Assembly (NCBI GenBank): GCA_002162955.1
Contig: MABD01000008.1
Location: forward strand, 62,001 to 126,000
Direction of reading: 5' to 3'
DNA length: 64,000 nt
Source of the DNA: Gammaproteobacteria bacterium 45_16_T64
GTDB taxonomy: Bacteria; Pseudomonadota; Gammaproteobacteria; Pseudomonadales; Ketobacteraceae
The notes below the pieces were generated by a model. It was not told the DNA's origin. It made no database searches and was given only the letters and a program-made list of their open reading frames with translations. The translations under genes were made by a program, and so were the position numbers. Shown here in pieces: positions 8,801 to 17,116 of the stretch (the stretch's first letter is position 1; each line of letters begins with the position of its first letter).

Positions 8801-8945
8801 CGCCAAGGGTCTTTCCAGAGGCATGTTTAGGGATCGTGTACTCGGAACGGGGTTCGGAGTGCGAGCAGGCGGCTAATAAGGCGATAAGCATGCTCAGCAA
8901 GATTGTTCTTGCTTTAGTTATAAAAATCGTAGAATTGCGGCTCAC
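5883..8945 (-). CDS. Large TPR lipoprotein (1020 aa)
   Basis: The GTG start at 8945 gives a 27-residue signal sequence with a lipobox (LIALLAACSHSE, Cys at residue 27). The mature protein is almost entirely helical, with many TPR and TPR-like repeats spread from about residue 150 to 1000. Examples are LAKAYDLNASPEDSLEQLDI, AGYLRVAIVEPTAKVRATAE and EDWDKAIEVLEHFRKSYPRH. A low-complexity Thr/Glu insertion lies near residues 280-310. Proteins like this accompany AgmX/ExbD clusters and resemble the periplasmic TPR parts of Myxococcus gliding machinery. It is the first gene of the minus-strand cluster. The downstream TPR lipoprotein starts inside its last codons. Confidence 0.88.
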   Translation of the reverse strand: MSRNSTIFITKARTILLSMLIALLAACSHSEPRSEYTIPKHASGKTLGDLTRVDVTLTQQSLEQVSVGKVINTYTQALSLFSKPHERRAVLKRMADLTMVGTEEKLLAESSDEDVVDPTIASQLPLATPLSEEAGIETPSAVDENLSYVTAISIYEQIIAKAEPGTDLSEIYYLLAKAYDLNASPEDSLEQLDILVNKYPDSKYIYEAQFRRGEQLFLLSDFEGASDAYQTILTAGLGTPFYEQSLYKHGWAQYKLSDFDFAIHDFVRLMDIYQPTPKPTLESNVEEPQTTETHEQTVENSTPSTDGVIVAAVKEVDSTPKLRELSKTQRKVMSDALRVTALAFSNLEGPESVKAYFDDKGERIYEVEIYNTLASLYLFQERFRDAADTYEAFATVHALHPLAPSMASKVIKTFLKGGFPSLVLPYKERFVKNYGLYSKYWKQASPEAREQYSKELKQHLVELAHHYHAVAQADKKTKSYMAAARWYREYLATFPHDLTAPGMNKLLAETLFSAKEFQSAIEEFERTAYEYPSNKDSSKAGYFALLSYQELIKTLKDSNPTKRGWIAKKTSSSLQFAKTFPAHEQTPVILDGVIEDQLALNDIPGAIITSELLIKLIPPPPKKLWEKAWRTLANGKFDLALYAEAEEALTKVIGFGNLTRRQAANLHDRRATSIYKQAESLEKAGKMRQAAAGYLRVAIVEPTAKVRATAEYDAANILLKLEDWDKAIEVLEHFRKSYPRHKLIGTLPAKLSLAYEKAGSWAKAARELERIANSNMESNPAVAQEALWQAAQLVEQGKDVSESIRLYKKYVWAFEKPLPQRAEAQFKLAELYGGERDEYKRSFWLNKLVRGYKNGGTENTDRTQYLAAYAAKELALPHFNKFNRIALKQPLKRSLKKKKAAMKAATKAYGRVANIGILEFTTAANYQIGEIYRLFATSILHSERPKGLDAETLEEYELLLEDQALPIEDKAIDIFKANAERTKDGIWDEWVKKSYESLSKLQPGRFAKKEIREEAINAIY

Positions 8946-9350
8946 GGGTTATAAATATCCGTTACTGCTTAAAATTTTAGCGGACATTACAGGCAACAGC
9001 ATGATTATAATGTCCTTTTCTAGCTAATCTCAAAGACTAGCCCATGGATATCAACAGCAGCAAATAGTTTTTTTTATGATGATGTGTTTTGTTTTTTTCG
9101 TTTACTGCCGAATACAGAAGCATAACCGATTATTTGCTAAAATGTACGACTAAACGCCAGATTTTGAAAGGCTTTTTTAAAATTGTGCACCGGTTAAACA
9201 ATTTACTATGCCTGCAGCGCTAAATAGCCTGTGTTGTGAAGAATTCCTGTGATTCTTTTATTCATTACCTATGATTGAATCTAAGGCTAGTCTAGCGGTA
9301 TAGAGCACCTATGGAATAGCAACTTACGGGATAATAACGCTGAAGGTATA
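8946..9350. other. Divergent intergenic region, 405 bp
   Basis: This AT-rich gap separates the minus-strand envelope cluster from the plus-strand kinase gene and must hold both promoters. I see T-tracts (for example around 9069 and 9089) but no clear -35/-10 pair, RNA gene or repeat. Confidence 0.5.
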
Positions 9351-10247
9351 ATGAACAAGGAACTGGAACAATCCATCATACAGCATATCGCCAGCGAGCT
9401 TGGTAGTGACTACTTTCGTTCGCGATTAAGAAGGTCGGGCGAGGGCGGTATTAGTGAAACATGGGAGCTATATGGTGTTAACACACCGTCATTGTTTATT
9501 AAAATTGGCCGGCAGGGCTTTGAGCAAATGTACGCGAGTGAGTGTGTATGCTTAGAAGAGCTTCAAAGGGCGAAAAAATTCCGTGTCCCTAAGCCGATGT
9601 TATGTGGTGTCATTGAGGGCCAGTGTGCTTTTCTTGCTATGGAGTTTATACAGCTAACTTCTCTGCGACGTAGTAGTGAGGTAGCGTTAGGTGAAGCATT
9701 GGCAGAAATGCACAGTATAGAATCCGATCGTTTTGGTTTTGCCGAAGATAACTATATTGGCCGTTCAATGCAGCCAAATGGGTGGTCTTTGAATTGGTGG
9801 TCTTTCTTTGCAGAAAACAGGCTGCAGCATCAATTGTCTATGGCGATTAACAGTGGTTTACGGTCAGACTTGGTGGAGCCCATCCAGCTAGTCATTCAAA
9901 AAGCCCCAGTGTATTTTGTTACTCATAAACCAAAACCAACGTTATTGCATGGGGATTTGTGGTCGGGGAATGTGTCAGCGGATAGCCAAGGCCGGCCTGT
10001 TATTTATGATCCAGCGGTTTATTATGGAGATGCAGAGACAGATGTAGCGATGAGCCAGATGTTTGGTGCATTAGGTCAAGCAGTATATGATGCGTATTAT
10101 GCCAATATTGATGCGCAAGATGGTATTGCGTTGCGACGGCCTGTATACGACCTGTATCATTGGCTAAACCATTTTAACCTGTTTGGCATTTCCTATTTGG
10201 GGCAGGTTGAGCGAGTTATCAAACAGCTTTCAGATACCCTTGTTTAA
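9351..10247 (+). CDS. Fructosamine-3-kinase family protein
   Basis: The 298-aa protein has the layout of the fructosamine kinase/ketosamine-3-kinase family (YniA-like). There is an N-lobe with FIKIGRQGFEQMYASECVCL, a hinge near residue 100 (FLAMEFIQL), the catalytic loop LLHGDLWSGNV (about residue 205) and the metal-binding YDPAVYYGDAETDVAMSQMF. Length matches the family. Members phosphorylate sugar amines on glycated proteins or free metabolites so that the adduct is shed. It is the first gene on the plus strand, 32 bp upstream of pdxB, and may be cotranscribed with it. The substrate is not predictable from sequence. Confidence 0.88.
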   Translation: MNKELEQSIIQHIASELGSDYFRSRLRRSGEGGISETWELYGVNTPSLFIKIGRQGFEQMYASECVCLEELQRAKKFRVPKPMLCGVIEGQCAFLAMEFIQLTSLRRSSEVALGEALAEMHSIESDRFGFAEDNYIGRSMQPNGWSLNWWSFFAENRLQHQLSMAINSGLRSDLVEPIQLVIQKAPVYFVTHKPKPTLLHGDLWSGNVSADSQGRPVIYDPAVYYGDAETDVAMSQMFGALGQAVYDAYYANIDAQDGIALRRPVYDLYHWLNHFNLFGISYLGQVERVIKQLSDTLV

Positions 10248-10279
10248 ATATTACTCTTCTATTTCGGTGTTTCTACCAC

Positions 10280-11458
10280 ATGAAAATTGTTGTTGATGAA
10301 AACATGCCTCTTGCAGAGGCATTCTTTAGTGGTTTTGGTTCTGTCGTACGTTTGCCGGGCCGATTGATTACTCAGCAAGATTTGTCGGATGCGGATGCGT
10401 TAATGGTTCGTTCAGTCACGACAGTTAATGAAGCATTGCTGGCGAATACGTCCGTGAAGTTTGTCGGAAGCGCGACAATTGGCGTAGACCACATAGATCT
10501 TGATTATCTGGATAAAGCCGGAATATCCTGCGCGTCCGCACCGGGTTGTAATGCAGATGCGGTGGTCAACTACGTTATTGCCAGTCTGCTTGAAATCAAA
10601 AGCGCGCGCGGTATTGCGCTGGACAAGGCGACAGTTGGTATTGTTGGGCTGGGTAATGTAGGAAGCCGGTTGCAGGCGGCGCTAAAGGACATCGGTATAT
10701 CGGTGTTAGTTTGTGATCCACCAAAACAATTGTCCTATCAGCGGAGGGGGGATACCTCTCAGGCTGAAACATTTTCTTCTTTGGAGGAGGTGTTGGCTGC
10801 AGATATTGTTTCTTTTCATGTACCTAAAGTGACAGAAGGTCCTTTTGCAACCCACCATTTACTTAATTTTGAACGGTTACAATCCCTAAAAAAAGGCGCG
10901 TTGATTATCAACACATCAAGAGGCAGTGTTATTGATAATGATGCTTTACGTTCTGTTTTACAGGAAAGGTCAGATTTGTCGGTTGTGCTTGACGTGTGGG
11001 CGAATGAGCCCCTACTGGACAGGGAGTTGGCGAGTTTGGTAGATATAGCGACACCCCACATTGCAGGGTATAGTTATGATGGCAAGATAAAAGGTACTCA
11101 TATGGTGTACCAGGCCTATTGTCGGTTCTTAGGGCAAAAATCTGCTATTGGAATTGGGGATGTTATTGAAGAAGAAATGGAGCAAGGTGTTGATTTTAAA
11201 GCCATTGGCGACAGCGGACCATTAACAGCGCTTCGTATAATTCGGGCAATATATCTCATTATGGAAGATGATATGGGGCTTAGAAGCACGCTCAAAAAAC
11301 CACAAGAGGAAAGGGTAGCTGCGTTCGATCAACTGCGGAAACATTATCGCTTACGAAGAGAGTTTTCGACGGTTATATTGCGCCATGTGGACTGGATGCT
11401 TGAATCGATATCGGAGTCAGAGCTCCGATGGTTGAGGGCGGCCGGCTTTTGTTGCTAG
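10280..11458 (+). CDS. pdxB: Erythronate-4-phosphate dehydrogenase
   Basis: This 392-aa D-2-hydroxyacid dehydrogenase oxidises 4-phospho-D-erythronate in the deoxyxylulose-5-phosphate-dependent pyridoxal phosphate pathway. The start MKIVVDENMPLAEAFFSGFG is typical of PdxB. The NAD-binding fold shows GIVGLGNVGSRL (about residue 120). Catalytic-region motifs follow: NTSRGSVID, LDVWANEP and the active-site His in TPHIAGYSYDG. The C-terminal dimerisation domain specific to PdxB is present (about residues 290-390). It is a soluble cytoplasmic enzyme. Confidence 0.95.
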   Translation: MKIVVDENMPLAEAFFSGFGSVVRLPGRLITQQDLSDADALMVRSVTTVNEALLANTSVKFVGSATIGVDHIDLDYLDKAGISCASAPGCNADAVVNYVIASLLEIKSARGIALDKATVGIVGLGNVGSRLQAALKDIGISVLVCDPPKQLSYQRRGDTSQAETFSSLEEVLAADIVSFHVPKVTEGPFATHHLLNFERLQSLKKGALIINTSRGSVIDNDALRSVLQERSDLSVVLDVWANEPLLDRELASLVDIATPHIAGYSYDGKIKGTHMVYQAYCRFLGQKSAIGIGDVIEEEMEQGVDFKAIGDSGPLTALRIIRAIYLIMEDDMGLRSTLKKPQEERVAAFDQLRKHYRLRREFSTVILRHVDWMLESISESELRWLRAAGFCC

Positions 11459-11480
11459 AGGTTGTTAGGTCGAACGGGAT

Positions 11481-11696
11481 TTAGACCGCCCTGGCCATTA
11501 GCTCTATTGAATGGTGTTTGCTGGAGGGTGTTTTCCAAGCATTGCTAAGTGCATTACATGCTCGTTGAACCATCGCTTCGGTAATAGGGGTTTCATTACC
11601 GTTTTCGTCAACAATAGCCGCACCATGAAACTGATCTTCAAGGGGGGCAGCGTTAAGAGAGTCAAAGGAGGCAAGGGTTTTAGTTGATTCTGTCAT
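11481..11696 (-). CDS. PA1571-like small protein
   Basis: The protein is 71 aa from the ATG at 11696, which has AGGTGG 6-7 nt upstream; the longer reading frame has no such site. The sequence FHGAAIVDENGNETPITEAM followed by VQRACNAL and a Trp matches the small PA1571 family of Pseudomonas relatives, as I remember it. The function is unknown. It is convergent with pdxB and 22 bp from its stop. Confidence 0.7.
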   Translation of the reverse strand: MTESTKTLASFDSLNAAPLEDQFHGAAIVDENGNETPITEAMVQRACNALSNAWKTPSSKHHSIELMARAV

Positions 11697-11961
11697 GGGT
11701 CCACCTATTATTGCGCTTCTCAACAACATAGCCTGTAATTGATCTGCGTACTTTATTGCTCTTGCGTTTCTGTTGGATGACAATGCGCCAATCTTTGTTG
11801 GGCATACTTTCAGTATAACGAGGCTTAGAAATGAATCCATCCCAATAAAGGATCAGAATGTAATGAATGGTATCGCTTTGATACTATTTGCAAACACCTT
11901 GGGGTAAGCCCTTGATCTTATGCCTATTGAGGTCTACTAGTATAATTAGGTGCGGGTACAT

Positions 11962-13110
11962 ATGAAGAGATATTTGCGTGTAGGCTTGATTGTAAATCCG
12001 CTTGCAGGAATTGGTGGGGCCGTTGGGCTTAAAGGCTCTGATGGTAGCGACATTGTTAGAGAAGCGTTGGCAAGGGGGGCAAAACCCCGTGCTTCGGAAA
12101 GAACATTGGCAACGCTTGAGCGGTTGGCCGATATCAGTGATCATCTAGAGTTTTTTTGTTTTCCTGGGGTTATGGGGGAGGATGTCTGTCGTCTGGCAAA
12201 TATAGAGCCAGTGGTAGTTGGCGAGTTGACAGTTGGTAAGGATGGCTCGGACAGAGGGGCAACGTATACCTCTGCTCATGATACTGAAAGTGCAGCTAAG
12301 GCGCTTAGGGATCTTAATGTAGATATCATTGTGTTTGCGGGGGGAGATGGTACTGCGAGAAATATCTATCATGCAATTGGAAGTTCGGTACCTGTGCTTG
12401 GTATTCCGGCTGGGGTGAAAATCCATTCTGGTGTTTATGCTGTTAATGGCGACGGTGCAGCCAATATTCTCAAAATGTTGGTAGAGGGAGATATGGTGTC
12501 GATAACTGCCGGTGAAGTAAGAGATATTGATGAAGATGCTTTTCGCCGCGGCGTTGTAAAGGCAAAATATTACGGTGAGCTGTTGGTGCCTAATGAGGAT
12601 CGATATTTACAGCAAGTAAAGTGTGGTGGGAAGCCTGTTGAGGCGCTGGTGTTACAGGATATCGCAGAGCATGTAATTGAAAATATGGAAGATGATATTG
12701 CGTATATCTTCGGTCCAGGGTCGACCACAGGTGCAATCGTTGAGCAGTTAGGTCTGAATAATACTCTATTAGGCGTTGATGTCGTTAAGGGTGGAGAATT
12801 AATCGCTAGCGATGCGAATGAAAGTGTTCTGATAGAGATAGCCAAGGATAACGATTGCCAGATTGTGATTACGCCGATTGGGGGGCAGGGTCATATAATC
12901 GGTAGGGGGAATCATCAGATTGGCCCAGAAGTGATCCGGTTAGTTGGCAAAGAAAAGGTGATTGTGGTTTCTACTCCGTCAAAAATAGAAGAGTTGTGTA
13001 ACCGACCTTTGCTTGTGGATAGTTATGATAAGCAGCTTAATCTTCTGATGAAGGGGCTTATTACTGTTGTAACCGGTTTTGAGAGCACAATCTTATACCG
13101 AGTCGAATAG
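11962..13110 (+). CDS. ATP-NAD/AcoX kinase family protein
   Basis: The protein is 382 aa from the ATG at 11962; AGGTG lies about 9 nt upstream, which I prefer over the GTG at 11950. It begins with a nucleotide-binding segment (VGLIVNPLAGIGGAVGLKGS) and carries the diagnostic NAD-kinase-type motif VFAGGDGTARNI. The glycine-rich GPGSTTGAIVEQLGL and TPIGGQGHIIGRGNHQIGPE follow in the C-terminal half. This long family is distinct from the shorter housekeeping NadK, and its members are annotated as ATP-NAD kinase-like. The true substrate is not established from sequence. The next gene starts 23 bp downstream. Confidence 0.85.
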   Translation: MKRYLRVGLIVNPLAGIGGAVGLKGSDGSDIVREALARGAKPRASERTLATLERLADISDHLEFFCFPGVMGEDVCRLANIEPVVVGELTVGKDGSDRGATYTSAHDTESAAKALRDLNVDIIVFAGGDGTARNIYHAIGSSVPVLGIPAGVKIHSGVYAVNGDGAANILKMLVEGDMVSITAGEVRDIDEDAFRRGVVKAKYYGELLVPNEDRYLQQVKCGGKPVEALVLQDIAEHVIENMEDDIAYIFGPGSTTGAIVEQLGLNNTLLGVDVVKGGELIASDANESVLIEIAKDNDCQIVITPIGGQGHIIGRGNHQIGPEVIRLVGKEKVIVVSTPSKIEELCNRPLLVDSYDKQLNLLMKGLITVVTGFESTILYRVE

Positions 13111-13133
13111 ATTATTGTTTAAGTGAAAAGTAA

Positions 13134-14051
13134 ATGGAAAGAATATTTAGTAGTGTGTGGGATGGAGCAAAAAAAGGTAATGACGCAGTTCGTTTGTTTC
13201 ATGGTAGGGGGCATTGCTTTCCCGGGTTGGAGTTTGTAGCTGTCGATTGGTTTTCGCCATTACTCTTAGTCAGTTTTTTTAAGGAGCCTGATGCAGTTTG
13301 GTTAGAGAAGTTTGTTGCGGGGCTTTCCCAATTTGCACAGAGCGACGATATAAAAAATATTGTTTTACAATACCGTTATTTGCCTGGTGCACCGAGCGAA
13401 AGTATTCAGGGAGTGCTCGATGCTGAAGTAGATGCTGTTGAGGATGGGCTTCGATTTCGTTTGAATGTTCAAAAAAATCAAAACACTGGTTTTTTTCTGG
13501 ACATGAAGAATTGCAGGGATATATTGCGTGTAAATGCAGATGGAAAGACTGTGCTCAATCTATTTTCTTATACTTGTGCTTTCTCTGTCGTTGCTGCAAA
13601 TTCGGGTGCAAAGTTAGTGGTTAATATGGATATGTCCAAGGGGGCATTGAAAACGGGTAAGCTAAACCACTCTATCAACGATATAGACACCCGCGACGTC
13701 TTTTTTTTCGCGCACGATATTTTTAGATCGTGGGGTAAAATTCGTAAATATGGCCCATACGATTATGTAGTCGTTGACCCGCCCAGTTTTCAGCGTGGGA
13801 GTTTCGATGCAAGAAAAGACTATGTAAAAATCGTTAGGAAATTACCTGAATTGCTTGCGGATAATGGGCAAGTTATTGCTTGTCTGAATTCACCTGAATT
13901 GGGCTTTGATTTTTTACGAGAACTTTTTGATGATGTTGGCGGATTTCAAGAGTTGGAAGTTGTTGCAACGCCAGAATCTTTTCCTGAAGTAGATGTCGAA
14001 AAGGGATTGAAAACGTTACTTTTCAAAAAAATAGCGCATGGTGCTGGCTAG
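13134..14051 (+). CDS. SAM-dependent methyltransferase, RlmI/RlmK-type catalytic domain
   Basis: The 305-aa protein contains the RlmI-like Rossmann methyltransferase core. TGFFLDMKNCRDILR leads into motif I (VLNLFSYTCAFSVVAANSGA), then an acidic motif II (VVNMDMSKGAL) and the catalytic region YDYVVVDPPSFQRGSFDARK (motif IV, DPPS). The N-terminal PUA domain of RlmI is missing. It probably methylates RNA, most likely rRNA; the target base is not predictable. The end overlaps the convergent downstream gene by 36 bp. Confidence 0.85.
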   Translation: MERIFSSVWDGAKKGNDAVRLFHGRGHCFPGLEFVAVDWFSPLLLVSFFKEPDAVWLEKFVAGLSQFAQSDDIKNIVLQYRYLPGAPSESIQGVLDAEVDAVEDGLRFRLNVQKNQNTGFFLDMKNCRDILRVNADGKTVLNLFSYTCAFSVVAANSGAKLVVNMDMSKGALKTGKLNHSINDIDTRDVFFFAHDIFRSWGKIRKYGPYDYVVVDPPSFQRGSFDARKDYVKIVRKLPELLADNGQVIACLNSPELGFDFLRELFDDVGGFQELEVVATPESFPEVDVEKGLKTLLFKKIAHGAG

Positions 14052-14432
14052 CTGCTCGGATGACTCCGATTTTATCGCGTCGCGTAATTGCTCTATGCGG
14101 GTGTCTATCTTGGTGATTTCTGTTGGCTTTTTTGTCGATGCGGGGTAATCGCTTGTAGAGAGTAATATTAATGCTCTTGAAGTGAGCGTTGCTTGATTTA
14201 TGGCTTCTTGTCGAGAGGTGCTTTGGAAGCGAATGTAGTTCTCTTCCGATAACCACAATATAGCGGCAAAACAGCTTTCGTGGCGTTTGCTGTGTAAGCC
14301 GAATTCGTCCGTGTGATCTGCTCCGATTAAGTCTTCTACATATACGTCACTTCTTCGTGGGAAGTGACGGTGGAGTTGAATCAGTACTTTTGCTGTGTCT
14401 TTATAAAAGTCGAGAATGTTTAAATCAGCCAT
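14016..14432 (-). CDS. Hypothetical cytoplasmic protein (138 aa)
   Basis: I do not recognise this protein. It is mixed helical and soluble, with no signal peptide or membrane segment. It starts MADLNILDFYKDTAKVLIQL and contains HRHFPRRSDVYVEDLIGADH and a central FAAILWLSEENYIRF. Its 3' end overlaps the convergent methyltransferase gene by 36 bp. It begins 7 bp after the stop of the upstream aminotransferase gene on the same strand, so the two are probably cotranscribed. Confidence 0.7.
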   Translation of the reverse strand: MADLNILDFYKDTAKVLIQLHRHFPRRSDVYVEDLIGADHTDEFGLHSKRHESCFAAILWLSEENYIRFQSTSRQEAINQATLTSRALILLSTSDYPASTKKPTEITKIDTRIEQLRDAIKSESSEQLASTMRYFFEK

Positions 14433-14439
14433 CTGTGTA

Positions 14440-15654
14440 TCATGACCGCCTTTTTTCTAGGAATAATGAAAGTTTATTGATCGCAGCACGCAATTCATCT
14501 TCCATCGGAAGAAATACAATTCTGAAGTGGTCATGAGCTGGCCAATTAAATGCGGTACCTTGAACTAATAGGACTTTTTGTTCTATTAGAAATTCAAGTA
14601 CCCATTGTTCGTCGTCATGTATGTTGTAGGTGTTTGGGTCTAGGCGAATAAACATATACATCGCGGCTTTGGGCTTTACACAGCTAACACCGGGAATGGC
14701 GTTTAGCAATTGGTGTGCAAGCTCTCTTTGTTTGTGCAATCGGCCTGACGGAGCGGTAAGTTCGTTAATGCTTTGGTAGCCACCAAGTGCCGTCTGAATA
14801 GCGTGTTGACTGGGTACGTTTGAGCAAAGGCGCATTGACGCCAGCATCTCTAAGCCTTCAATATAATTTTTAGCGGCAGTAATGTTTCCACTAACGATCA
14901 TCCAGCCCGATCGGTAGCCAGCGACGCGATAGGTTTTCGATAACCCATTAAAGGTTAAGAACACTAAATCATTAGCCAATGATGCGGTGGCGGTATGCTG
15001 TTCTTCGTCGTAGAGAATTTTATCGTAAATTTCATCTGAGAAGACAATTAGCTCGTGTTCGCGTGCAATATCAATAAGCTGCTCAAGAATGTGTGGAGGG
15101 TAAAGAGCGCCAGTTGGGTTGTTTGGGTTGATAATAACAATGGCTCGAGTATTTTTTGTGATTTTTGCTCGAATGTCCTCGATGTCGGGGTACCATTCAT
15201 TTTGTTCATCACACAGGTAGTGAACGGGGGTGCCTCCCGCTAGGCTCACCGCTGCGGTCCAAAGCGGATAATCAGGAGCCGGTATTAGCACTTCATCATC
15301 ATTATTAAGTAGGGCTTGCATCGACATGACAATAAGTTCGCTTACACCATTGCCTATAAATATTTCTTCAATGGAAACATTCTCAATACCTTTTTGTTGC
15401 GTGTAGTGCATGATGGCTTTGCGGGCACTGAAGAGGCCTTTTGAATCACAGTAGCCAGAGGCATTGGGAAGATTGTATCGAACATCGTGTACTATTTCAT
15501 CGGGAGCAGCGAGACCAAAGGGGGCGGGATTACCGATGTTCAACTTTAGTACGTGCTGCCCGTCAGCTTCAAGGCGTTTGGCGTGTTCTAGCACAGGCCC
15601 TCGTATGTCGTAGCAGACATCGTCAAGCTTAGTTGATTTCTGTATTCCCTTCAT
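14440..15654 (-). CDS. alaA: Alanine aminotransferase (AlaA-like), class I/II
   Basis: The protein is 404 aa from the ATG at 15654, with GGGA upstream; the frame stays open further but without a ribosome site. It is a fold-type I PLP enzyme of the AlaA (YfbQ) subgroup: IRGPVLEHAKRLEADGQHVL, KLNIGNPAPFG, SGYCDSKGL, the PLP-ring motif INPNNPTGALY, and the Schiff-base Lys in FNGLSKTYRVAGYRSGWM. The likely reaction is pyruvate plus glutamate to alanine plus 2-oxoglutarate. Substrate is inferred from subgroup similarity. The 138-aa gene follows directly. Confidence 0.88.
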   Translation of the reverse strand: MKGIQKSTKLDDVCYDIRGPVLEHAKRLEADGQHVLKLNIGNPAPFGLAAPDEIVHDVRYNLPNASGYCDSKGLFSARKAIMHYTQQKGIENVSIEEIFIGNGVSELIVMSMQALLNNDDEVLIPAPDYPLWTAAVSLAGGTPVHYLCDEQNEWYPDIEDIRAKITKNTRAIVIINPNNPTGALYPPHILEQLIDIAREHELIVFSDEIYDKILYDEEQHTATASLANDLVFLTFNGLSKTYRVAGYRSGWMIVSGNITAAKNYIEGLEMLASMRLCSNVPSQHAIQTALGGYQSINELTAPSGRLHKQRELAHQLLNAIPGVSCVKPKAAMYMFIRLDPNTYNIHDDEQWVLEFLIEQKVLLVQGTAFNWPAHDHFRIVFLPMEDELRAAINKLSLFLEKRRS

Positions 15655-16123
15655 TTTATTCCCGTTACTGGTGGTATTCGTATAAGTGCGAAGGTTGTCG
15701 TCGCGTCGAGCGAGTGTAACAAGAAAATGTAAAAAGCGGTGAGAGATAACGTACTTTACACCGAAATACATCTAGATTAGAGGCAGGAATACCGGAGAAT
15801 ATGCAAGGCCGGGCTGCTGTCATGCTAGGTAGTAAAAAGAGTTAGCATCCAATCATGATGCTTGTTTACGGTCTATTGCTGGAAATCATGGTCGGATGGG
15901 CCGTTTGCTTGTTGATCAGAAAACGTTCGGCAGGCTGGAGTGCCAATGATTTTAACGTCCAGAGCTATATGTCCGCATATTACCAACATAGTTATCCACA
16001 GAAAGTGTGGGTAACTATGCTTTGTGCAGAGTAACGTTAGTGAAATTATATTGTGCACAATATAATTTTGTACGATATAATTCTGGAACCGTTTAAATAT
16101 ACACAATGTTAGGGGATTTGATT
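15655..16123. other. Divergent intergenic region, 469 bp
   Basis: This gap lies between the aminotransferase (minus) and the glutathione peroxidase (plus). The right part holds the 26-bp palindrome and its extra half site described separately. The left part has no gene I can support; ORFs here lack ribosome sites. Confidence 0.5.
16043..16068. promoter_or_regulatory. 26-bp perfect palindrome, probable operator of the peroxidase/OhrR unit
   Basis: Each half is 13 bp: AAATTATATTGTG then CACAATATAATTT, a perfect dyad. The right half is repeated at 16071-16085 (TACGATATAATTCTG, 12 of 15 matching positions 16056-16070), and both copies contain TATAAT. It ends 55 bp upstream of the peroxidase ATG. 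MarR/OhrR regulators bind AT-rich dyads overlapping promoters and usually control their own operon, so the OhrR-like protein two genes down is the likely ligand. Confidence 0.65.
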
Positions 16124-16609
16124 ATGGCTTCATCCGTCTATGACTTTTCAGCGATAAATCTTAAGGGGCAATCAGTTGAATTGTCAGAATATAAGGACAA
16201 AGTTCTGCTAATAGTGAATACCGCAAGCAAGTGTGGGTTGACCCCGCAATACGAGGGCTTAGAAAAACTATACAAAGAAAAGCAGAGCAAGGGCCTGGAA
16301 GTGCTTGGTTTTCCTTGCAATCAGTTTGCCGGCCAAGAACCGGGGGAGAGTGCTGATATAGGTGAATTCTGCCAACTTAATTACGGCGTGAGCTTTCCTA
16401 TGTTTGAAAAGGTGAAGGTTAATGGTGATGATGCCCATGGGTTGTTCAAGTACTTGAGAAAAGAAGCTAAAGGTGTGCTGGGCTCCGAGAAAATCAAATG
16501 GAATTTCACCAAGTTTCTTGTTAGTAAAGACGGCAAGGTCCTAAAACGCTATGCGCCTACAGATAAGCCAGAGAAAATCGCAAAAGATATTGAAAAGATA
16601 TTGGCTTAA
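16124..16609 (+). CDS. Glutathione peroxidase family (thiol peroxidase, Cys type)
   Basis: The protein is 161 aa from the ATG at 16124, with AGGGGA about 8 nt upstream. It has all Gpx signatures: NTASKCGLTPQYEGLEKLY with the peroxidatic Cys37, LGFPCNQFAGQEPG, and KWNFTKFLVSKDGKVLKRY. The catalytic position is Cys, not selenocysteine, so reduction by thioredoxin is more likely than by glutathione. No signal peptide, so cytoplasmic. The OhrR-like gene follows 14 bp downstream, and together they form a peroxide-response unit. Confidence 0.92.
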   Translation: MASSVYDFSAINLKGQSVELSEYKDKVLLIVNTASKCGLTPQYEGLEKLYKEKQSKGLEVLGFPCNQFAGQEPGESADIGEFCQLNYGVSFPMFEKVKVNGDDAHGLFKYLRKEAKGVLGSEKIKWNFTKFLVSKDGKVLKRYAPTDKPEKIAKDIEKILA

Positions 16610-16623
16610 CCCGGCTTCATATT

Positions 16624-17082
16624 ATGGATACTGATGACACGCTGCTATTAGATAATCAGCTTTGTTTTGCTCTGTATGGCTTGTCACGTAAAATGACGAG
16701 TTTATATAGGCCGCTGCTTAAGCCGTTGGGGCTGACCTATCCGCAATACCTGGTGATGTTGGTCATGTGGGAAGAGCAGGTTGGTACGTCCGAAAGTACT
16801 CTTCTGGGTGTGTCAGTTCAGTTTTTGGGAGACAGGTTGCTACTGGATACAGGCACGTTAACGCCGCTATTAAAGCGACTGGAAAAGCAGGGGTTGTTAA
16901 CTCGATCAAGGGATAGTAGTGATGAAAGAAGGTTATGCGTCAGATTAACCGATGCTGGCCTTGATCTAAGGGAGAGGGCGCAAGCGGTGCCAGTGTCGAT
17001 GTTGTGTAAAAGCCCGGTGGCCCCAGGCGATTTGCTCGTGCTGCAAGCTGAATTGATGGGCTTGCTTAAGAAATTCAAATAA
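16624..17082 (+). CDS. ohrR: MarR-family peroxide sensor, OhrR-like
   Basis: The 152-aa protein has the OhrR N-terminus: LDNQLCFALYGLSRKM with the reactive Cys14, then LGLTYPQYLVMLVMWEE. The winged helix is seen as LDTGTLTPLLKRLEKQGLLT and the wing SRDSSDERRLCVRLTDAG. OhrR represses a peroxidase gene until Cys oxidation releases the DNA. Its usual partner is Ohr; here the neighbour is a glutathione peroxidase. Compared with typical OhrR, residues about 56-70 carry an odd segment (TLLGVSVQFLGDRL). Confidence 0.85.
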   Translation: MDTDDTLLLDNQLCFALYGLSRKMTSLYRPLLKPLGLTYPQYLVMLVMWEEQVGTSESTLLGVSVQFLGDRLLLDTGTLTPLLKRLEKQGLLTRSRDSSDERRLCVRLTDAGLDLRERAQAVPVSMLCKSPVAPGDLLVLQAELMGLLKKFK

Positions 17083-17116
17083 GCAATGCTGGGGTGGTTG
17101 TTGTGTAGCAGTGAGC

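Noticed and set aside
16124-16609. Selenocysteine-containing glutathione peroxidase
   Set aside because: The catalytic codon encodes Cys and there is no in-frame TGA.
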